DNA from: Armatimonadota bacterium
Lineage (GTDB): Bacteria > Armatimonadota > UBA10988
Direction: 5' to 3'
Assembly (NCBI GenBank): GCA_016235455.1
Contig: JACRKZ010000057.1
Span: forward strand, 24,269-88,268
Length of the DNA: 64,000 nucleotides
Shown: positions 9,100 through 18,657 of the stretch, in pieces
Numbering within the stretch: the stretch's first letter is position 1
Layout: each line of letters starts with the position of its first letter
Program-made: the position numbers and the translations under genes
Notes under the pieces: generated by a model
The model's database searches: none
Told to the model about the DNA's origin: nothing
Seen by the model: only the letters and a program-made list of their open reading frames with translations

Positions 9100-9640
9100 G
9101 GGCGAGACCCAGGCAACAGAGCCGATGGAGGTCGACGAGACGCTGGTCCCGTTGGCCGAAGCGCTGCTGTTCGCCGCGGGACGCGTCGTCACCACCGCTG
9201 AACTGGCGACCGCGGCACAGGTGGAGCCGGCCGCCATGGAGACCGCGCTCACGGGCCTGGAGGCCGGCCTGGTGGGTCGCGGCGTGGCGCTGTTGCGGCT
9301 GGCCGGCGGCTGGCGCCTGGCCACGCGGCCCGAGTTCGTCGAGCCGGTGCGTGAGCTGCTCAAGCCGCCGGCCATGCGGCTCTCGCCGGCCCGGCTGGAG
9401 ACCCTGGCCATCGTGGCCTACCGGCAGCCGGTGAGCCGCGCCGAGGTCGAGGCCGTGCGCGGCGTTGACTGCTCGGCCACGCTGCGGGCGCTGCTTGAAC
9501 TGGATCTGGTGGAACTGCGTGGCCGCCGGCAGGACAAGCCCGGCCGGCCGTTGACCTACGGCACCTCGGTGCGGTTCCTGGAAGAGTTTGGTCTGGCCGG
9601 CATCGAAGACCTGCCGCGCCTCGAGGAGTTGGAGTCGTGA
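9092..9640 (+). CDS. scpB: Segregation and condensation protein B
   Basis: Partner of ScpA in condensin, a tandem winged-helix protein of 182 residues. Diagnostic blocks are EALLFAAGRVVT near the N-terminus, LSPARLETLAIVAYRQPVSRAEVEAVRGVDC, and the C-terminal GRPLTYGTSVRFLEEFGL. I start at GTG 9092, which has AAGGAG 9 nt upstream and overlaps scpA by 8 nt; the ATG at 9125 is a weaker alternative and the track ATG at 9014 would run 86 nt into scpA. The stop overlaps the next GTG start (GTGA). Confidence 0.94.
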   Translation: MVEGETQATEPMEVDETLVPLAEALLFAAGRVVTTAELATAAQVEPAAMETALTGLEAGLVGRGVALLRLAGGWRLATRPEFVEPVRELLKPPAMRLSPARLETLAIVAYRQPVSRAEVEAVRGVDCSATLRALLELDLVELRGRRQDKPGRPLTYGTSVRFLEEFGLAGIEDLPRLEELES

Positions 9641-11184
9641 GCGTGCGCAAGGCATGGCTCTGGTGCGTGCTGGCCGCCGTGATCGTGGCGCCGGCGACGC
9701 TGGCCCAGGATCCCGACGAGGGCAACGACAGCATGGTGCCCCAGGGCAATCTGCCGCGCCCCAAGGCCAAGAACCCTGATCCGCGCTCGGGTCTGGGGCC
9801 CAAGCCCGGCCACCTGGCGCCGGTCGACTCCGCGCCGCACCGGCTGCCAGCCACGCTGTCGCGCGCCGATGGCAAGCCGTTCACCTGCACCGCCATGGGG
9901 CTGGTGGATATCGCCACCGGGCAGATCCTGTATGGCAACAACCTGTCGGAGAAGATGCATCCGGCCAGTTGCACCAAGATCCTGACCACGCTGCTGGCGC
10001 TGGAGGACGTCGAGGCGGGCCGCGCCAAGCTGGGCGACATGGTCATCATCAGCAAGGCCGCCGCGACCACTGGCGAGAGCGGTCTGTGGCTGCAGCTCGG
10101 CGAGCGCATGAGCCTGCACGACCTGCTGGTGGGCGTGATGGTGCGCAGCGCCAACGACGCCTCGCGTGCGGTGGCCGAGTACCTGGGCCGCGGCGACGCG
10201 GCGGCCTTCATCCGGCGCATGAACCAGCGCGCCGTCGAGCTCGGCGCGGTGAGCACGCACTTCGTCAACCCGCACGGCCTGCACATGGACCTGGACGGCA
10301 ACGCCAAGGGCGGCGACGACCACTGGACCACGCCATACGACCTGCTGTTGTTCACCATGACCGCCTGGAAGTACCCGTTCTTCCGGCAGCTCTGCTTGAT
10401 GAACGGTGAGCCCGTGTCGTGGGAGCAGATGCGCGTGGACCCGCGCACCCTCAAGGACCCCAAGCAGGCGCCCAAGCCGCATCCGGCGTACCGCATCATC
10501 CCCAATCGCAACAAGCTGCTGCACCGCTACAGCGAGTGCGTGGGCGTGAAGACGGGCTTCACCAAGCAGGCCGGCGCGTGCCTGGTGTCGGCGGCGATGC
10601 GTGGCGATCGGGCCGTCATGGCGGTGACCATGCACTCGACCAGCGGGCAGGACCGCTGGGAAGAGGCGGAGGCGCTGCTGCGCTTCGGCCTCGACCAGTT
10701 CCACAGTGTGTCGCTGGTCAAGGCGGGCCAGAGCGTGCAGGAGGTGCCGGTGACGGGCGGCTTGGAGGCCAGTGTGCCGGCCATCTCCAGCGAGGATGTG
10801 ACCGTCGTCTGGCCGCGCGCCACAGAGGCGCCGAGGCCGGTCTTCTCCGTGCAGAAGCAGGTGGAGGCGCCCTTGCCGCTGGGCCTGCCGCTGGGCACGA
10901 TGTTGCTTAAGATGCCCTCTGGCGAAGTGCGCCAGGTGGGCCTGACCGCCGGCCGTGAGGTCGGGCGAGCGGGGCTCCTGCTGGGGCCGTGGGCCATGTG
11001 GCTGCTGTTCGGACTGACGGCGGTGGGAGTGGTGTGCTATGGAGCGATTGCAGAAACTCATCGCCGCCGCGGGCATCTGCTCGCGTCGAGCGGCCGAACA
11101 ATTGATCCGCGATGGACGGGTGCGGGTCAATGGCAAAGTGGTGCGCGAACTGGGCTCGAAGGCGTCGCCGACGGATCTGATTGA
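9637..11184 (+). CDS. D-alanyl-D-alanine carboxypeptidase (PBP5/DacA-like)
   Basis: Serine peptidase S11 that trims the pentapeptide of peptidoglycan outside the membrane. It has a signal peptide (WLWCVLAAVIVAPATLA), a Pro/Lys-rich linker to about residue 70, then the catalytic SCTK at 111-114, SAN at 171-173 and KTG at 305-307. A C-terminal beta domain and a membrane helix (GLLLGPWAMWLLFGLTAVGVVCYG) follow. GTG start overlaps scpB by 4 nt. The last 48 codons after the membrane helix overlap the next gene by 146 nt in another frame and look like unselected sequence, so either the stop was lost or a late frameshift exists. Confidence 0.92.
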   Translation: MSVRKAWLWCVLAAVIVAPATLAQDPDEGNDSMVPQGNLPRPKAKNPDPRSGLGPKPGHLAPVDSAPHRLPATLSRADGKPFTCTAMGLVDIATGQILYGNNLSEKMHPASCTKILTTLLALEDVEAGRAKLGDMVIISKAAATTGESGLWLQLGERMSLHDLLVGVMVRSANDASRAVAEYLGRGDAAAFIRRMNQRAVELGAVSTHFVNPHGLHMDLDGNAKGGDDHWTTPYDLLLFTMTAWKYPFFRQLCLMNGEPVSWEQMRVDPRTLKDPKQAPKPHPAYRIIPNRNKLLHRYSECVGVKTGFTKQAGACLVSAAMRGDRAVMAVTMHSTSGQDRWEEAEALLRFGLDQFHSVSLVKAGQSVQEVPVTGGLEASVPAISSEDVTVVWPRATEAPRPVFSVQKQVEAPLPLGLPLGTMLLKMPSGEVRQVGLTAGREVGRAGLLLGPWAMWLLFGLTAVGVVCYGAIAETHRRRGHLLASSGRTIDPRWTGAGQWQSGARTGLEGVADGSD

Positions 11185-11743
11185 GGTCGACGGCCAGCCC
11201 ATCGGGCGCGCGCTGCGCCACCGCTATGTCATGTTCCACAAGCCGTCGGGCTGCGTGACCACCCGCTCCGACCCCGAAGGTCGGCGCACGGTCTATGACC
11301 TGCTGTATGACGACGACCGCGTGCTGCACACCGTCGGCCGGCTCGACTGGGACTCCAGCGGCTTGCTGCTGCTGACCAACGACGGCGAGTTGACCCACCG
11401 CCTGACGCACCCGCGCTACGGCATCCAGAAGCTCTACCGCGTGGCCACCAAACCTTGGCCGACCGAGAAGTACATGCGCCTGATTCGGCGCGGCGTGGAG
11501 CTCGAGGACGGTATCGCCAAGGTCAAGAAGGCCAAGTACCTGCACGCCGACACCTGCGAGCTGACACTCGGCGAAGGGCGCAACCGCGAGGTGCGCCGCA
11601 TCTTCGAGACGCTCGGCTGCGAGGTGCTGTACCTGTGCCGCATGCAGTTCGGCCCATTGACCATCGGCACCCTGCGCGAAGGCGCGGCGCGTCCGCTCAA
11701 GGACGATGAGGTGCAGCGGCTGCGCGATGCGGTGGGATTGTAG
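11039..11743 (+). CDS. RluB/RsuA-family pseudouridine synthase
   Basis: Pseudouridine synthase that modifies rRNA in the cytoplasm, most like RluB. The 234-residue protein begins with a complete S4 RNA-binding domain (residues 1-60, LIAAAGICSRRAAEQLIRDGRVRVNG), then the catalytic block GRLDWDSSGLLLLTNDG with the predicted catalytic Asp103, and the C-terminal EGRNREVRRIFE motif. Because the S4 domain starts at residue 1, the start at 11039 is secure even though it lies 146 nt inside the preceding gene. A GGTGGGAG site precedes the ATG. RsuA/RluE/RluF cannot be excluded. Confidence 0.93.
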   Translation: MERLQKLIAAAGICSRRAAEQLIRDGRVRVNGKVVRELGSKASPTDLIEVDGQPIGRALRHRYVMFHKPSGCVTTRSDPEGRRTVYDLLYDDDRVLHTVGRLDWDSSGLLLLTNDGELTHRLTHPRYGIQKLYRVATKPWPTEKYMRLIRRGVELEDGIAKVKKAKYLHADTCELTLGEGRNREVRRIFETLGCEVLYLCRMQFGPLTIGTLREGAARPLKDDEVQRLRDAVGL

Positions 11744-11769
11744 CGACCGGACCTGCTCTCTCTAGCCAC

Positions 11770-11834
11770 CCACAGTTTACGCAGATTACACAGATGAACG
11801 GATCGGCCATCTGTGCAATCTGCGTTATCCGTGG
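11770..11834. repeat. Intergenic hairpin repeat, ATCTGYGYAATCTGCGT type (copy a)
   Basis: ACGCAGATTACACAGATG (11779-11796) pairs with CATCTGTGCAATCTGCGT (11808-11825) across 18 positions with one wobble. The stem extends outward through CCACAG/CCGTGG with mismatches. It sits between convergent rluB-like and pgi genes and may act as a bidirectional terminator. Related copies occur at 15989, 24494, 28023 and 28092. Confidence 0.7.
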
Positions 11835-11858
11835 ATCATCAGATAGGTCTGCGCGATA

Positions 11859-13484
11859 TCAGCCCTTGCGGCTCAGGTACCGCGCCACCAGCGCCTCGGT
11901 CGAGCTGTCCAGGGCTGCCTTGGCCTTGCCGCTGAACACCTCGCCCAGCTCCGTGGCCAGCACCTTGCCGAGCTGCACGCCCCACTGGTCGAACGAGTTG
12001 ATGCCCCAGACCGCGCCTTGCGTGAAGACCTTGTGCTCATAGAGCGCGATCAGCGCGCCCAGCGCCTGCGGCGTGAGGCGGTCGACCAGGATGGTGTTGG
12101 TCGGCCGATTGCCCTCGAACACGCGGTGCGGCACGAGTTCGGCGTCCTTCTCCTCGCCGGCGACTTCCTCGGCGGTCTTGCCGAAGGCCAGCGCGCGCGT
12201 CTGCGCGAACAGGTTGGCCATGAGCAGGTCGTGGTGCACGTTAAGCGGGTTCTGCGTCTGGCAGCAGCCGATGAAGTCGCACGGGATGAGCCGTGTGCCC
12301 TGGTGGATGAGCTGGTAGAAGGCGTGCTGGCCGTTGGTGCCCGGCTGGCCGAAGACCACGGGACCCGTGTTGTAGTCGAGCCGACGGCCGTCGCGGTCGA
12401 CGCTCTTGCCGTTGCTCTCCATGTCGAGCTGCTGCAGGTAGGCGGTGAGCTTGTTGAGGTACTGGTCATAGGGCAGCACGGCCTGCGTCTCGGCGCCGTG
12501 GAAGTTGGAGTACCACAAGCCCAGCAGCCCCAGCAGCATGGGCAGGTTCTCAGCGATCGGCGCGGTGCGGAAGTGCTCATCCATGGCATGGAAGCCGTCC
12601 AGCAGCTCGCCGAAGTGGTCGGGGCCGATGGCCAGCATGAGCGACAAGCCGATGGCCGACGTCAGCGAGTAGCGCCCGCCGACCCAGTCCCAGAAACCGA
12701 ACATGTTGTCGGTGTCGATGCCGAAGCGGGCCACTTCCACCGCGTTGGTCGAGACGGCGACGAAGTGCGCGGCGATGGCGATCTTGTCGCACAGTTTCTC
12801 GAGCAGCCAATCGCGCGCCGTGTTGGCGTTGGTCATCGTCTCGATGGTGGTGAACGTCTTGGAGGCGACGATGAACAGCGTCTCCTCGGGGTCGAGGTCG
12901 CGCGTGGCCTCGGCGAAGTCGCTGCCGTCCACATTGGACACGAAGCGGAAGACCATATCGCGCCGGCTGTACGGCCGCAGCGCCTCATAGGCCATGGCCG
13001 GGCCCAGGTCGGAGCCGCCGATGCCCAGGTTGACCACGTTGCGGATCGGCTTGCCTGTATAGCCCTTCCACTCGCCCGAGCGGACACGCTCGGCGAAGGC
13101 GGCCATCTTGTCCAGCACGCCATGGATCTCGCTCACGCCCGCCACGCGCGTGGGCAGGCTGGCGTAGCCGCGGGGCATGCGCAGCGCGGTGTGCAGCACG
13201 GCGCGGCCTTCGGTGTTGTTGATGGCTTCGCCGGCGAACATGGCGTCACGCCGTGCCTCAACCCCGGTCTCCTCGGCCAACGCCACCAGCAGGGCCATGG
13301 TCTCATCGGTGACCAGGTTCTTGGAGTAGTCCAGGTAGATGCCTGCGGCCTCAGCGGTGAGGCGCGTGCCGCGCGTCGGGTCGGCGGCGAACAGGCCGCG
13401 CAGGTGCTGGCCCGCGAGGCTGGCCTGGTGTGCTTCCAAGGCGGCCCACGCCGCGGTTTGCCGGAGAGGGGTGGTGGACGTCAT
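11859..13484 (-). CDS. pgi: Glucose-6-phosphate isomerase
   Basis: Interconverts glucose-6-phosphate and fructose-6-phosphate in glycolysis. The 541-residue protein has [20 protein letters not shown], the SNVDGSDF loop, the [13 protein letters not shown] phosphate-binding block, and the signature [19 protein letters not shown]. Length and motifs match the long bacterial PGI. I start at MTSTTPL (13484) because GGTGAGG sits 9 nt upstream; the track start five codons earlier overlaps that ribosome site. It is 36 nt downstream of the TolB-like gene on the same strand and converges with the RluB-like gene across a hairpin. Confidence 0.97.
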   Translation of the reverse strand: MTSTTPLRQTAAWAALEAHQASLAGQHLRGLFAADPTRGTRLTAEAAGIYLDYSKNLVTDETMALLVALAEETGVEARRDAMFAGEAINNTEGRAVLHTALRMPRGYASLPTRVAGVSEIHGVLDKMAAFAERVRSGEWKGYTGKPIRNVVNLGIGGSDLGPAMAYEALRPYSRRDMVFRFVSNVDGSDFAEATRDLDPEETLFIVASKTFTTIETMTNANTARDWLLEKLCDKIAIAAHFVAVSTNAVEVARFGIDTDNMFGFWDWVGGRYSLTSAIGLSLMLAIGPDHFGELLDGFHAMDEHFRTAPIAENLPMLLGLLGLWYSNFHGAETQAVLPYDQYLNKLTAYLQQLDMESNGKSVDRDGRRLDYNTGPVVFGQPGTNGQHAFYQLIHQGTRLIPCDFIGCCQTQNPLNVHHDLLMANLFAQTRALAFGKTAEEVAGEEKDAELVPHRVFEGNRPTNTILVDRLTPQALGALIALYEHKVFTQGAVWGINSFDQWGVQLGKVLATELGEVFSGKAKAALDSSTEALVARYLSRKG

Positions 13485-13520
13485 CGCTGCATACCTCACC
13501 GGTAAGTGTACACCGACTGC

Positions 13521-14672
13521 TCATTTTGGTGGCCAGGCGACCACCTTCACACACGGCTTCTCGGCGCTCATCGACAGGTAGGCGAGGTGGCCGCCATCGG
13601 GCGAGAACACCGGCCCGGCGGCGTTCGGGCCCTCGTCCACCACCACCACGTTGGCCGGCTCGGCGGGCCGCAGGGCCAGGACCTTGGTGCGCCGTGGCGT
13701 GGTCGAGTCGAACGAGGTGAAGGCCAGCCAGTCGCCGTCCGGGCTGAAGGCCGGGTCGGCGGCGTTGGTGGGGCTGACGCGCGCGGCCAGCGCCAAGGCG
13801 CGCTGCCGGCCGAGCACCAGCGGCGCCGGCGTCGGCTCGCCCTGGGGGCCGGCGGTCCAGGCCAGCCACTGGCCGTCGCTGCTGTAGACCGCTGGCGCGG
13901 TGCCGACATAGCCGGGCCGCTCCACGCGGTCGGCCACGAGCTGGCCCGAGGGCCGACTGGTGAACAGGCGCAGGCCTTTGGTCGGGTCGAGCGCGCCGCT
14001 GAAGGCCAGGCTGCGGCTGTCCGGCGCCCAGGCCACGCTGCCCGGCGTGATGGTCAGGTGGGCCGACACGCTCTTGGCGATGCTGTGCTCGAGGTCGCAG
14101 ACGAACAGGATGGTGCGCCCTAACGACCGCGTGCAGAAGGCCAACCACTTGGCGTCGCGCGACCATTTGATGCCGATGGGCGGCGAATCGAGCGGTACAT
14201 GGCTGCCGTGCGCGCCGTTGGCCTCGCAGTAGAACAGCTCGTACGGCTTCTCCGCGCCCGGCCCGGCCCGCAGCCCAAAGGCCAGCATCGCGCCGTTGGG
14301 CGACCAGGCGGCGTCGAGCGGGGTGGTGCTGCCAACCACGGCGAAGGCCGTCGGCTCCTCACCGTCCAGCCCGCCGATGAGCATGGTGCGTTTGCCGTCG
14401 CGGCGCGCGGCATAGGCCACGCGCTTGCCATCGGGATGGAACCAGACGCTGGCTGCCGACTCCGGCCGCGGAGTCCAGCGCAGTTCGGTCGGCTCAGCGT
14501 CGCCGGCCAGCCCCGCAATGAACCAGGCAGGCTCGCTGTCGGTGGCACCGACGAAGGCCACGCGTTGCCCACCGTCCACCCACACCACCGGGCCGAGAAC
14601 GACCCTGTCACCACTGACGGTCGCGGGCTGAACGGCCAACAGCAGGCCAGCCAGCCACCACGGCCAGATCAT
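13521..14672 (-). CDS. Exported TolB-like WD40/PD40 beta-propeller protein
   Basis: Secreted protein of 383 residues with a short signal peptide (MIWPWWLAGLLLAVQPATVSG) followed by at least six PD40-type blades, each marked by a W/F-S-P-D/N-G-x-x-L-A-F pattern (AWSPNGAMLAFG, KWSRDAKWLAFC, AWAPDSRSLAFS, AFSPDGDWLAFT, VFSPDGGHLAYL). This is the TolB C-terminal fold, used for protein contacts, but the TolB N-terminal domain is absent, so it is not TolB itself. GGGAG lies 8 nt before the ATG at 14672; the track extension to 14963 is antisense to the MoaD-like gene. It diverges from that gene with only a 61-nt spacer. Confidence 0.85.
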   Translation of the reverse strand: MIWPWWLAGLLLAVQPATVSGDRVVLGPVVWVDGGQRVAFVGATDSEPAWFIAGLAGDAEPTELRWTPRPESAASVWFHPDGKRVAYAARRDGKRTMLIGGLDGEEPTAFAVVGSTTPLDAAWSPNGAMLAFGLRAGPGAEKPYELFYCEANGAHGSHVPLDSPPIGIKWSRDAKWLAFCTRSLGRTILFVCDLEHSIAKSVSAHLTITPGSVAWAPDSRSLAFSGALDPTKGLRLFTSRPSGQLVADRVERPGYVGTAPAVYSSDGQWLAWTAGPQGEPTPAPLVLGRQRALALAARVSPTNAADPAFSPDGDWLAFTSFDSTTPRRTKVLALRPAEPANVVVVDEGPNAAGPVFSPDGGHLAYLSMSAEKPCVKVVAWPPK

Positions 14673-14733
14673 GCGCAGATCTCCCAACACGTCGGCGCCT
14701 TGGCGCCATGATGCTATTCTGTACCCGGTCAGG

Positions 14734-14985
14734 ATGACCTGTGTGACGATCAGTCTCCGCTTCTTCTCTGCCGCGCGCGACGCCACCGGCCTGCTGGTCG
14801 ACCATCTGGCGCTGCCTGACGGCGCGACCCTGGCCGACGCCTGGGCCGCCATGGCCGCGCGCTGGCCCGAGCTCGACCGCCTGCCGTTGCGCGGGCTGGC
14901 CGTCAATCGCGCGTTCGTCACCGAGGACGTCTGCCTGGCCGATGGCGATGAGTTGGCGGTCATTCCGCCGGTCAGCGGAGGCTGA
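14734..14985 (+). CDS. MoaD/ThiS-family sulfur-carrier protein
   Basis: Small ubiquitin-fold protein of 83 residues ending in the diagnostic Gly-Gly (PPVSGG), which would be adenylated and thiocarboxylated to donate sulfur, as MoaD does in molybdopterin synthesis. It has ISLRFFSAARDATG at the N-terminus and LAVNRAFV...LADGDELAVIPPVSGG at the C-terminus. Start is either ATG 14734 or GTG 14743; AGGA sits close upstream of both. No moaE, moaB or thiF lies nearby, so assignment to molybdopterin is by family only. A TATTCT box at 14715 could be its -10. Confidence 0.85.
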   Translation: MTCVTISLRFFSAARDATGLLVDHLALPDGATLADAWAAMAARWPELDRLPLRGLAVNRAFVTEDVCLADGDELAVIPPVSGG

Positions 14986-15024
14986 GATGGCCGCGCCTGA
15001 CCGGGTGGCCGCGGAGGTGACCCG

Positions 15025-15984
15025 ATGAACGTGCCGCCCGTGTCGCTGCGGCGCTGTGCCAGCTACGAGCCGGCTGATCTGGACCCGGCGCTCGACGCGC
15101 TGCTGGCCGATCTGGGCGGGTTGTCGGCGTTCGTCGCGCCGGGCCAGCGCGTGCTGCTCAAGCCGAACCTGATCTCGGACTCACCGCCCGAGCGCGCCGC
15201 CACCACGCATCCCGCGCTGGTCGAGGCCCTGGCCCGCCGCATCCAGGCGCTGGGCGCCACGCCGTTTGTGGCCGATGCGCCGGCCTGGGGCGCGCCGCAG
15301 GTCGTGGCCCGCGCCACGGGCATGTTGGGCGTCTGCGAGCGGTTGGGCATCGAGTGGGTCGGCCTGGACCAGAAGGCCTGGCTGCCGAGCACCTATCCGT
15401 CGGTGGCACGCGGGTTCCACGTGGATCCGCGCGTGCTCGGCGCCGATGTGGTCATCAACCTGCCCAAGTTCAAGGGCCATCAGCAACTCGGCTTCACCGG
15501 CGCGGTCAAGAACCTGTATGGCTGCCTGGCCGGGCGCGAGAAGGCCTACCATCATTGCGCGCGGTCACGCACCGATGCGGAGTTCGCGCGCTATCTGGTG
15601 GCCTATGCGGCGGCTGTGCCCGTGGCCCTGCACCTGAGCGACGGCGTGCTGGCCATGGAAGGCGCCGGCCCCAGGCTGGGTCAGCCGCGGGCGCTGGGCT
15701 GGCTGGCGGCGTCCACCGGCGCGGTCGAGGTCGACGCGGTCTGCGCCGACCTGGTCCAGGCGCCGGCCTCGCATCGCCTGCTGCTCGATGCGGCGGCGGA
15801 GCTGGGCTATGGCGAGACCGATCCCGCGCGGATAGCCCGGTTGGGCGATGCGCCGGAGAGTCTGCGGGTCGACGATTTTGCCTGGCCCGAGCTGCTGGGA
15901 GTCTTCTTCAGCCCGTGGCGACTGCTGCGCGGCTGGTGGCGCAATCGCAAGTTGATGGCGGTGGAGAGCATGGTCAGCAGATGA
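15025..15984 (+). CDS. DUF362 domain protein
   Basis: A 319-residue DUF362-family protein. Family features visible are VLLKPNLIS, the ADAPAWG region, DVVINLPKFKGHQQLGFTGAVKNLYG, and the LHLSDGVLAMEGAGPRLG block. Many DUF362 proteins carry a ferredoxin domain with two CX2CX2CX3C clusters; none is seen here, so this is the short form. Function of the family is not established. GGAGGTGACCC precedes the ATG. It follows the MoaD-like gene after 39 nt on the same strand and is followed by an intergenic hairpin. Confidence 0.85.
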   Translation: MNVPPVSLRRCASYEPADLDPALDALLADLGGLSAFVAPGQRVLLKPNLISDSPPERAATTHPALVEALARRIQALGATPFVADAPAWGAPQVVARATGMLGVCERLGIEWVGLDQKAWLPSTYPSVARGFHVDPRVLGADVVINLPKFKGHQQLGFTGAVKNLYGCLAGREKAYHHCARSRTDAEFARYLVAYAAAVPVALHLSDGVLAMEGAGPRLGQPRALGWLAASTGAVEVDAVCADLVQAPASHRLLLDAAAELGYGETDPARIARLGDAPESLRVDDFAWPELLGVFFSPWRLLRGWWRNRKLMAVESMVSR

Positions 15985-15988
15985 CGCC

Positions 15989-16036
15989 GATGGCGCGGAT
16001 GGATTGGCCATCCCATTGGTGTCCATCTGCGCCATC
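15989..16036. repeat. Intergenic hairpin repeat (copy b)
   Basis: GATGGCGCGGATGG (15989-16002) pairs with CCATCTGCGCCATC (16023-16036), 14 positions with one G-U wobble. It begins 5 nt after the DUF362 stop and shares the ATCTGCG unit with the copies at 11770, 24494 and 28092. Confidence 0.6.
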
Positions 16037-16072
16037 TGTTGACGAGTGGCCAGGATAGAGGGAGTAGGCAAG

Positions 16073-18649
16073 ATGGCGGGTTGCACGCTGCACGTGATCT
16101 CGCACTCGCATTGGGATCGCGAGTGGTACATGCCGTTCGAGCTGCATCGTCGGCGGCTGGTCAAGCTGATGGACGATCTGCTGGACGTGTTCGACAACGA
16201 TCCCGAGTTCGGCAGCTTCCACCTGGACGGCCAGAGCATCCCGCTGGAAGACTACCTGCAGGTGCGGCCCAGCCAGCGTGAGCGCCTGGTCGCGGCGGCC
16301 CAGGCCCGCCGCCTGACCGTCGGCCCGTGGTACGTGTTGCAGGACGAGTTCCTGACCAGCGCCGAGGCGCAGGTGCGCAACATGATGTACGGCCTGCAAG
16401 TGGCGCGCGAGTTCGGCGACCCGCTGCGGGTGGGCTATCTGGCCGACGCCTTTGGCCACATCGGCCAGATGCCGGCCATTCTCGCCGGGTTCGGCATCGA
16501 CAACGCCGTGTTCGGCCGCGGGCTCAAGACACGCGACGCGTCGCTGCCCGCCGACCTGCCCGTGTCAGAGCGCGGCTACCCCAGCGAACTGACCTGGCGC
16601 GGTGCCGACGGTACCGACATCACCGCCATCTACATGGCCAACTGGTATGCCAACGCCATGGACATCCCCAGCGAGCCCGAGGCCTGCGCGGCACGTATGG
16701 AAGCCATTCGCGCCGGTTGTCTGCGCTTCGCCACCACCTCGCACCTGCTGCTGATGAACGGCTGCGACCACACGCCCTGCCAGCTCAACATCAGCGCGCT
16801 GCTGGCCACCGCGCGCGAGCGGCTGGACGACGTCATCCTGCACAGTCGGCTGGACGACTACGTGGCGGCGGTGCTCAGCGAGCAGCCCGACCTGCCCGTG
16901 GCGACCGGCGAACTGCGCTCGGAGCGCACCGACGGCTGGAGCACGCTGACCAACGTGCTTTCGGCGCGGCTGTACCTCAAGCAGGCCAACTGGCGCTGCC
17001 AGCACGCGCTGGAGCGCTATCTGGAGCCGCTGAGCGCGGTTTGCGGGCTGGCCGGCGCGCCGGTCGACCGCGACCAGCGCCGCTACCTGTGGAAACATCT
17101 GCTGGAGAACCATCCGCACGACAGCATCTGCGGGTGCAGCGTCGACCCGGTGCACCGCGAGATGGAGACTCGCTTCGCCAAGGTCGAGGACCTGGCCGAC
17201 CAGCTGATCATCGAGCAGATGGACGCAGTGGCGGCCGGCCTCGATACAACCTGCCTGGCCGACGGCGAGGTGGCCATCGTGGTGCACAACCCTCTGGCCT
17301 TCGACCGCTCCGACCTGGTGCAGGCCGAGGTCAGCTTCCCCGACGGCACCGAACTCGACACCGTGGCCCTGCGCGACGCGGACGGCAACGAGGTCGAGCC
17401 TGCGTGGGTTGAGGATCAGGGCCGTGTGTGGGACTACACGCTGCCCGACGATCGCTTCCGTGAGGCCTTCTACTGCCGCCGCCTGACGGTGGCCTTCGAG
17501 GCCCGTGTGCCGGCCTTTGGCTGCGCGGTGTTCCGTGCGCGGCCGGCGACCTTGGCCGAGCCGGAGGTGGCCGAGTCGGCCGGCGTGCTGGAGAACGGCA
17601 GCGTGTGCGTGGCGCTCCGTCCGGGCGGCCTGCTGGACATCACCGACAAAGCCACGGGTCGCACCTGGACCGGGCTCAACCAGCTCGTGCTGGGTGGCGA
17701 CGAGGGCGATGAGTACATCTACCGCGCGCCAGAGGGCGATGTCGAGCATCCGCTGCGCGGCCATGACTATGTGTACTGGAACGTCGACCCCAGCGGGCGG
17801 CGTGCCGAGGCCTTCGACCTGTGGGTGCTGGGCGGCGAGGACGGTGACGCGCGCGAAGTGGTCGGCGTGTCGCTGCTGGTCAGCCTGCCCACCGACGGCC
17901 CGCGCGTCGAGGTGGAGGCGCGTCTGCACAACGACGGCGCGCGCTGCTTCCGCGTGCGGGCGCTGTTCCCGACCGACGCCAGCGCGACCACCGCGGCGGC
18001 GGACGGCCATTTCGAGGTGGTCGACCGCGCCATCACGCCGTGGTCGGGCTGGACCAACCCGAGCAACTGCCAGCCGTGCCTCGACTTCGTCGACGTCTCC
18101 GACGACACCGGTGGCATCACCGTGGCCAACCGCGGCCTGCCTGAGTACGAGGTGCTGCGCGATGGCCGCAATACCATCGCGGTCACGCTGCTGCGGGCGG
18201 TGGACCGTGTGGGCGACTGGGGCGACTTCCCCACGCCCGAGGCGCAATGCGATGGTGAGAACGTGGCCGAGTATGCCATCATCGCCCATACCGGCAGCCT
18301 GACCGACTCGGGCGCCGACCTGGAGGCGCGCGCTTACAACACACCGCTGCTGGCCGCGCAGACCGATCGCCATGCCGGCCGCTCCGCGGGCAGCTGGCTG
18401 CGGCTGGCGCCGTCGCGGCTGGTGCTGTCGGCCGTGCGTTGGGCCGAGGACCGCGAGGCTTTCATCGTGCGCTTCTACAATCCGTATGGCGATCGCGTCG
18501 AGGCCACCGTGGCCAACGGCCTGGGCCTGTCCCACGCCTGGCGCTGCCGGCTGGATGAGGAACGCGTCGAGGACCTGGGCCAGATCGCGGCTGACGGGCT
18601 GGCGCTGTCGGTCGGGCCCCGCGAGATCGCTACGCTCGAACTGGCCTGA
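16073..18649 (+). CDS. GH38 alpha-mannosidase
   Basis: Glycoside hydrolase family 38, cleaving alpha-mannosides (or a mannosyl conjugate) through a covalent intermediate with zinc. The 858-residue protein opens with the zinc-binding HVISHSHWDREWYMPFE, has the nucleophile Asp125 in LADAFGHIGQMPAIL, the LLENHPHDSICGCSVDPVHREM block (zinc His), and the long C-terminal beta-sandwich. No signal peptide is seen, so the enzyme is probably cytoplasmic, as for E. coli MngB (similar length). ATG 16073 is chosen for AGAGGGAG 8 nt upstream and because the catalytic domain starts at once. It ends before two strong hairpins. Confidence 0.93.
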   Translation: MAGCTLHVISHSHWDREWYMPFELHRRRLVKLMDDLLDVFDNDPEFGSFHLDGQSIPLEDYLQVRPSQRERLVAAAQARRLTVGPWYVLQDEFLTSAEAQVRNMMYGLQVAREFGDPLRVGYLADAFGHIGQMPAILAGFGIDNAVFGRGLKTRDASLPADLPVSERGYPSELTWRGADGTDITAIYMANWYANAMDIPSEPEACAARMEAIRAGCLRFATTSHLLLMNGCDHTPCQLNISALLATARERLDDVILHSRLDDYVAAVLSEQPDLPVATGELRSERTDGWSTLTNVLSARLYLKQANWRCQHALERYLEPLSAVCGLAGAPVDRDQRRYLWKHLLENHPHDSICGCSVDPVHREMETRFAKVEDLADQLIIEQMDAVAAGLDTTCLADGEVAIVVHNPLAFDRSDLVQAEVSFPDGTELDTVALRDADGNEVEPAWVEDQGRVWDYTLPDDRFREAFYCRRLTVAFEARVPAFGCAVFRARPATLAEPEVAESAGVLENGSVCVALRPGGLLDITDKATGRTWTGLNQLVLGGDEGDEYIYRAPEGDVEHPLRGHDYVYWNVDPSGRRAEAFDLWVLGGEDGDAREVVGVSLLVSLPTDGPRVEVEARLHNDGARCFRVRALFPTDASATTAAADGHFEVVDRAITPWSGWTNPSNCQPCLDFVDVSDDTGGITVANRGLPEYEVLRDGRNTIAVTLLRAVDRVGDWGDFPTPEAQCDGENVAEYAIIAHTGSLTDSGADLEARAYNTPLLAAQTDRHAGRSAGSWLRLAPSRLVLSAVRWAEDREAFIVRFYNPYGDRVEATVANGLGLSHAWRCRLDEERVEDLGQIAADGLALSVGPREIATLELA

Positions 18650-18657
18650 GCCTGAAC

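Noticed and set aside
12018-13505. 495-aa + strand ORF opposite pgi
   Set aside because: It is a high-GC antisense shadow of pgi; composition is low-complexity (Val/Gly/His/Gln rich) with no family pattern.
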